This document shows, one piece after another, positions 63,140 through 64,000 of a DNA stretch of 64,000 bases. Below the pieces are notes generated by a model. The model saw only the letters and a list, made by a program, of their open reading frames with translations, ran no database searches and was not told the DNA's origin. How positions within the stretch are numbered: the stretch's first letter is position 1; each line of letters starts with the position of its first letter. Source of the stretch: Cytidiella melzeri (lineage: Eukaryota > Basidiomycota > Agaricomycetes > Polyporales > Irpicaceae); the NCBI GenBank assembly GCA_022592445.1, contig JABYQR010000031.1:157095-221094 (forward strand), given 5' to 3'. A program made the translations under genes and the position numbers.

Positions 63140-64000
63140 AAGGCTGTCCTATGCCAGGTGTGCAAGTATTTGGAAGGCACTATACAGATTGAAGCAAGCA
63201 GGATGCCAATGGTTCCTCACGCTCAAGGCATGTCTCGAAAAGCTTGGATTCGCCTGTCATGACATAGGTGACGTATCCATGATCACTTGTCGACGAGGGG
63301 GAGACCTTGAAATTCTAGTTGTTCACATTGACAACCTCACAATGATGGGAAATAGCCTTGCCCTCATTCGCGAAACAAAGGAGGCCATATCAAAAGAATT
63401 TGAGATTACTGATATGGGTGATCTTTGACAGTATCTTGGAATCTGCGCCGTCCAGGATAGGGGGAGCAGGTGTACATTTTTAGACTAGGAAGTCTACATA
63501 AACTCCATCCTCGCGCGGTTTGGCCATTCAGACTGTAATCCCGCCTCCACACCACTTGCTCCAGGAACCATCCTGGAGAAGTACAACCAGGATCCAGAAC
63601 TCAACAATCCTAAGTTCATCAAGAATTACAGGTCCATTCTAGGTTCTCTCATGTACACCTCCATGGGCACGCGCCCAGACATCTCCTTCGCTGTTGCTCA
63701 ACTCTGCCAATACCAGCTGTATCCCTCGCCACAGCATTTGAAGGCCGCTCATCACGGTCTCCGGTACCTTTGCGGTACATCTCAGTTCTGACTTTGCCTT
63801 GGTCATTCTGACACACGAGGCAACAAACTCACTGGCTACACCAACACCGACTTTGCAGGAGACGCTGACAACTTCCTTTCCACCTCTGGTTGGGTATTCT
63901 ACCTTGGCCATGGCACTGTCTGTTGGTCTTCTTGAAAACAAAACTCCATGGCTACCTCTACCTTTGATTCAGAGTACTATGCTGCGCATAAGGCCTGCAA
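63140..64000 (+). pseudogene. Degenerate copia RT/RNase H fragment, cut by window edge
   Basis: Remnant of a Ty1/copia pol. Visible blocks are KALYRLKQAGCQWF (RT), LVVHIDNLTM (the RT catalytic box, with VDD degraded to IDN), KEFEITDMGDL followed by a stop, QYLG, VYINSILARFGHSDCNPAST-like, RSILGSLMYTSMGTRPDISFAV, and RNase H blocks GYTNTDFAGDAD and STSGWVFYLG. Stops at about 63427, 63483, 63790 and 63935 and the lost catalytic residues make it non-functional. It belongs to a different lineage from the intact element at 7.2-12.4 kb. No LTR is seen within the window. Confidence 0.85.

Overview
The window is genomic DNA of a filamentous basidiomycete, most likely a white-rot polypore-type fungus. 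The evidence is intron-dense genes (mostly 45-65 bp GT-AG introns), a class II ligninolytic peroxidase, a fungal CBM1 protein, an AA9 lytic polysaccharide monooxygenase, translation elongation factor 3 (typical of fungi), and copia and hAT transposons of the kind common in Agaricomycetes. Exon structures below were read by hand from splice signals, frame continuity and remembered family conservation; no alignment was run.

Layout. 1.5-3.4 kb: manganese-peroxidase-type gene (+). 3.9-5.9 kb: membrane RING-H2 protein (-). 7.0-12.8 kb: small secreted proline-rich protein (+), split by an apparently intact, very young Ty1/copia element (7234-12423) that landed inside its intron. 13.6-16.3 kb: GTPBP1-like GTPase (-). 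17.0-22.4 kb: three genes on +, namely a nuclear coiled-coil protein, a CBM1 protein with an unassigned C-terminal domain, and a membrane-anchored GH18 chitinase. 23.6-27.2 kb: NDR-family kinase of the Cbk1/Orb6 type (-). 28.4-29.9 kb: homeodomain factor (+). 31.0-32.4 kb: AA9 LPMO (-). 32.9-37.2 kb: eEF3 (-). 38.1-39.2 kb: single-pass membrane protein (+). 39.8-40.9 kb: C2H2 factor (-). 41.9-42.4 kb: BolA-like protein (-). 42.97-46.59 kb: decayed hAT transposon with an unusual palindromic subterminal repeat set. 47.4-49.0 kb: unassigned protein (+). 49.3-50.3 kb: CREG-like secreted protein (-). 50.6-53.9 kb: DNA ligase I (-). 56.0-56.8 kb: second zinc-finger factor (+). 57.3-57.9 kb: NAA50 acetyltransferase (-). 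From 58 kb to the right edge the DNA is gene-poor and ends in a degenerate copia fragment.

Functionally this is a mix of housekeeping genes (eEF3, DNA ligase I, NAA50, BolA, GTPBP1-like, Cbk1-like kinase), transcription and ubiquitin regulators, and wood-decay or cell-wall enzymes (peroxidase, AA9, CBM1 protein, GH18). The decay genes are scattered singly and do not form an operon-like cluster. I found no evidence of a wholly new multi-gene system. The most unusual signals are the young copia insertion with half-tRNA-type priming and a leader/gag repeat, the GTTAWTAAC palindromes of the hAT element, the GC-AG introns and very small exons, and a possible dual-start DNA ligase.
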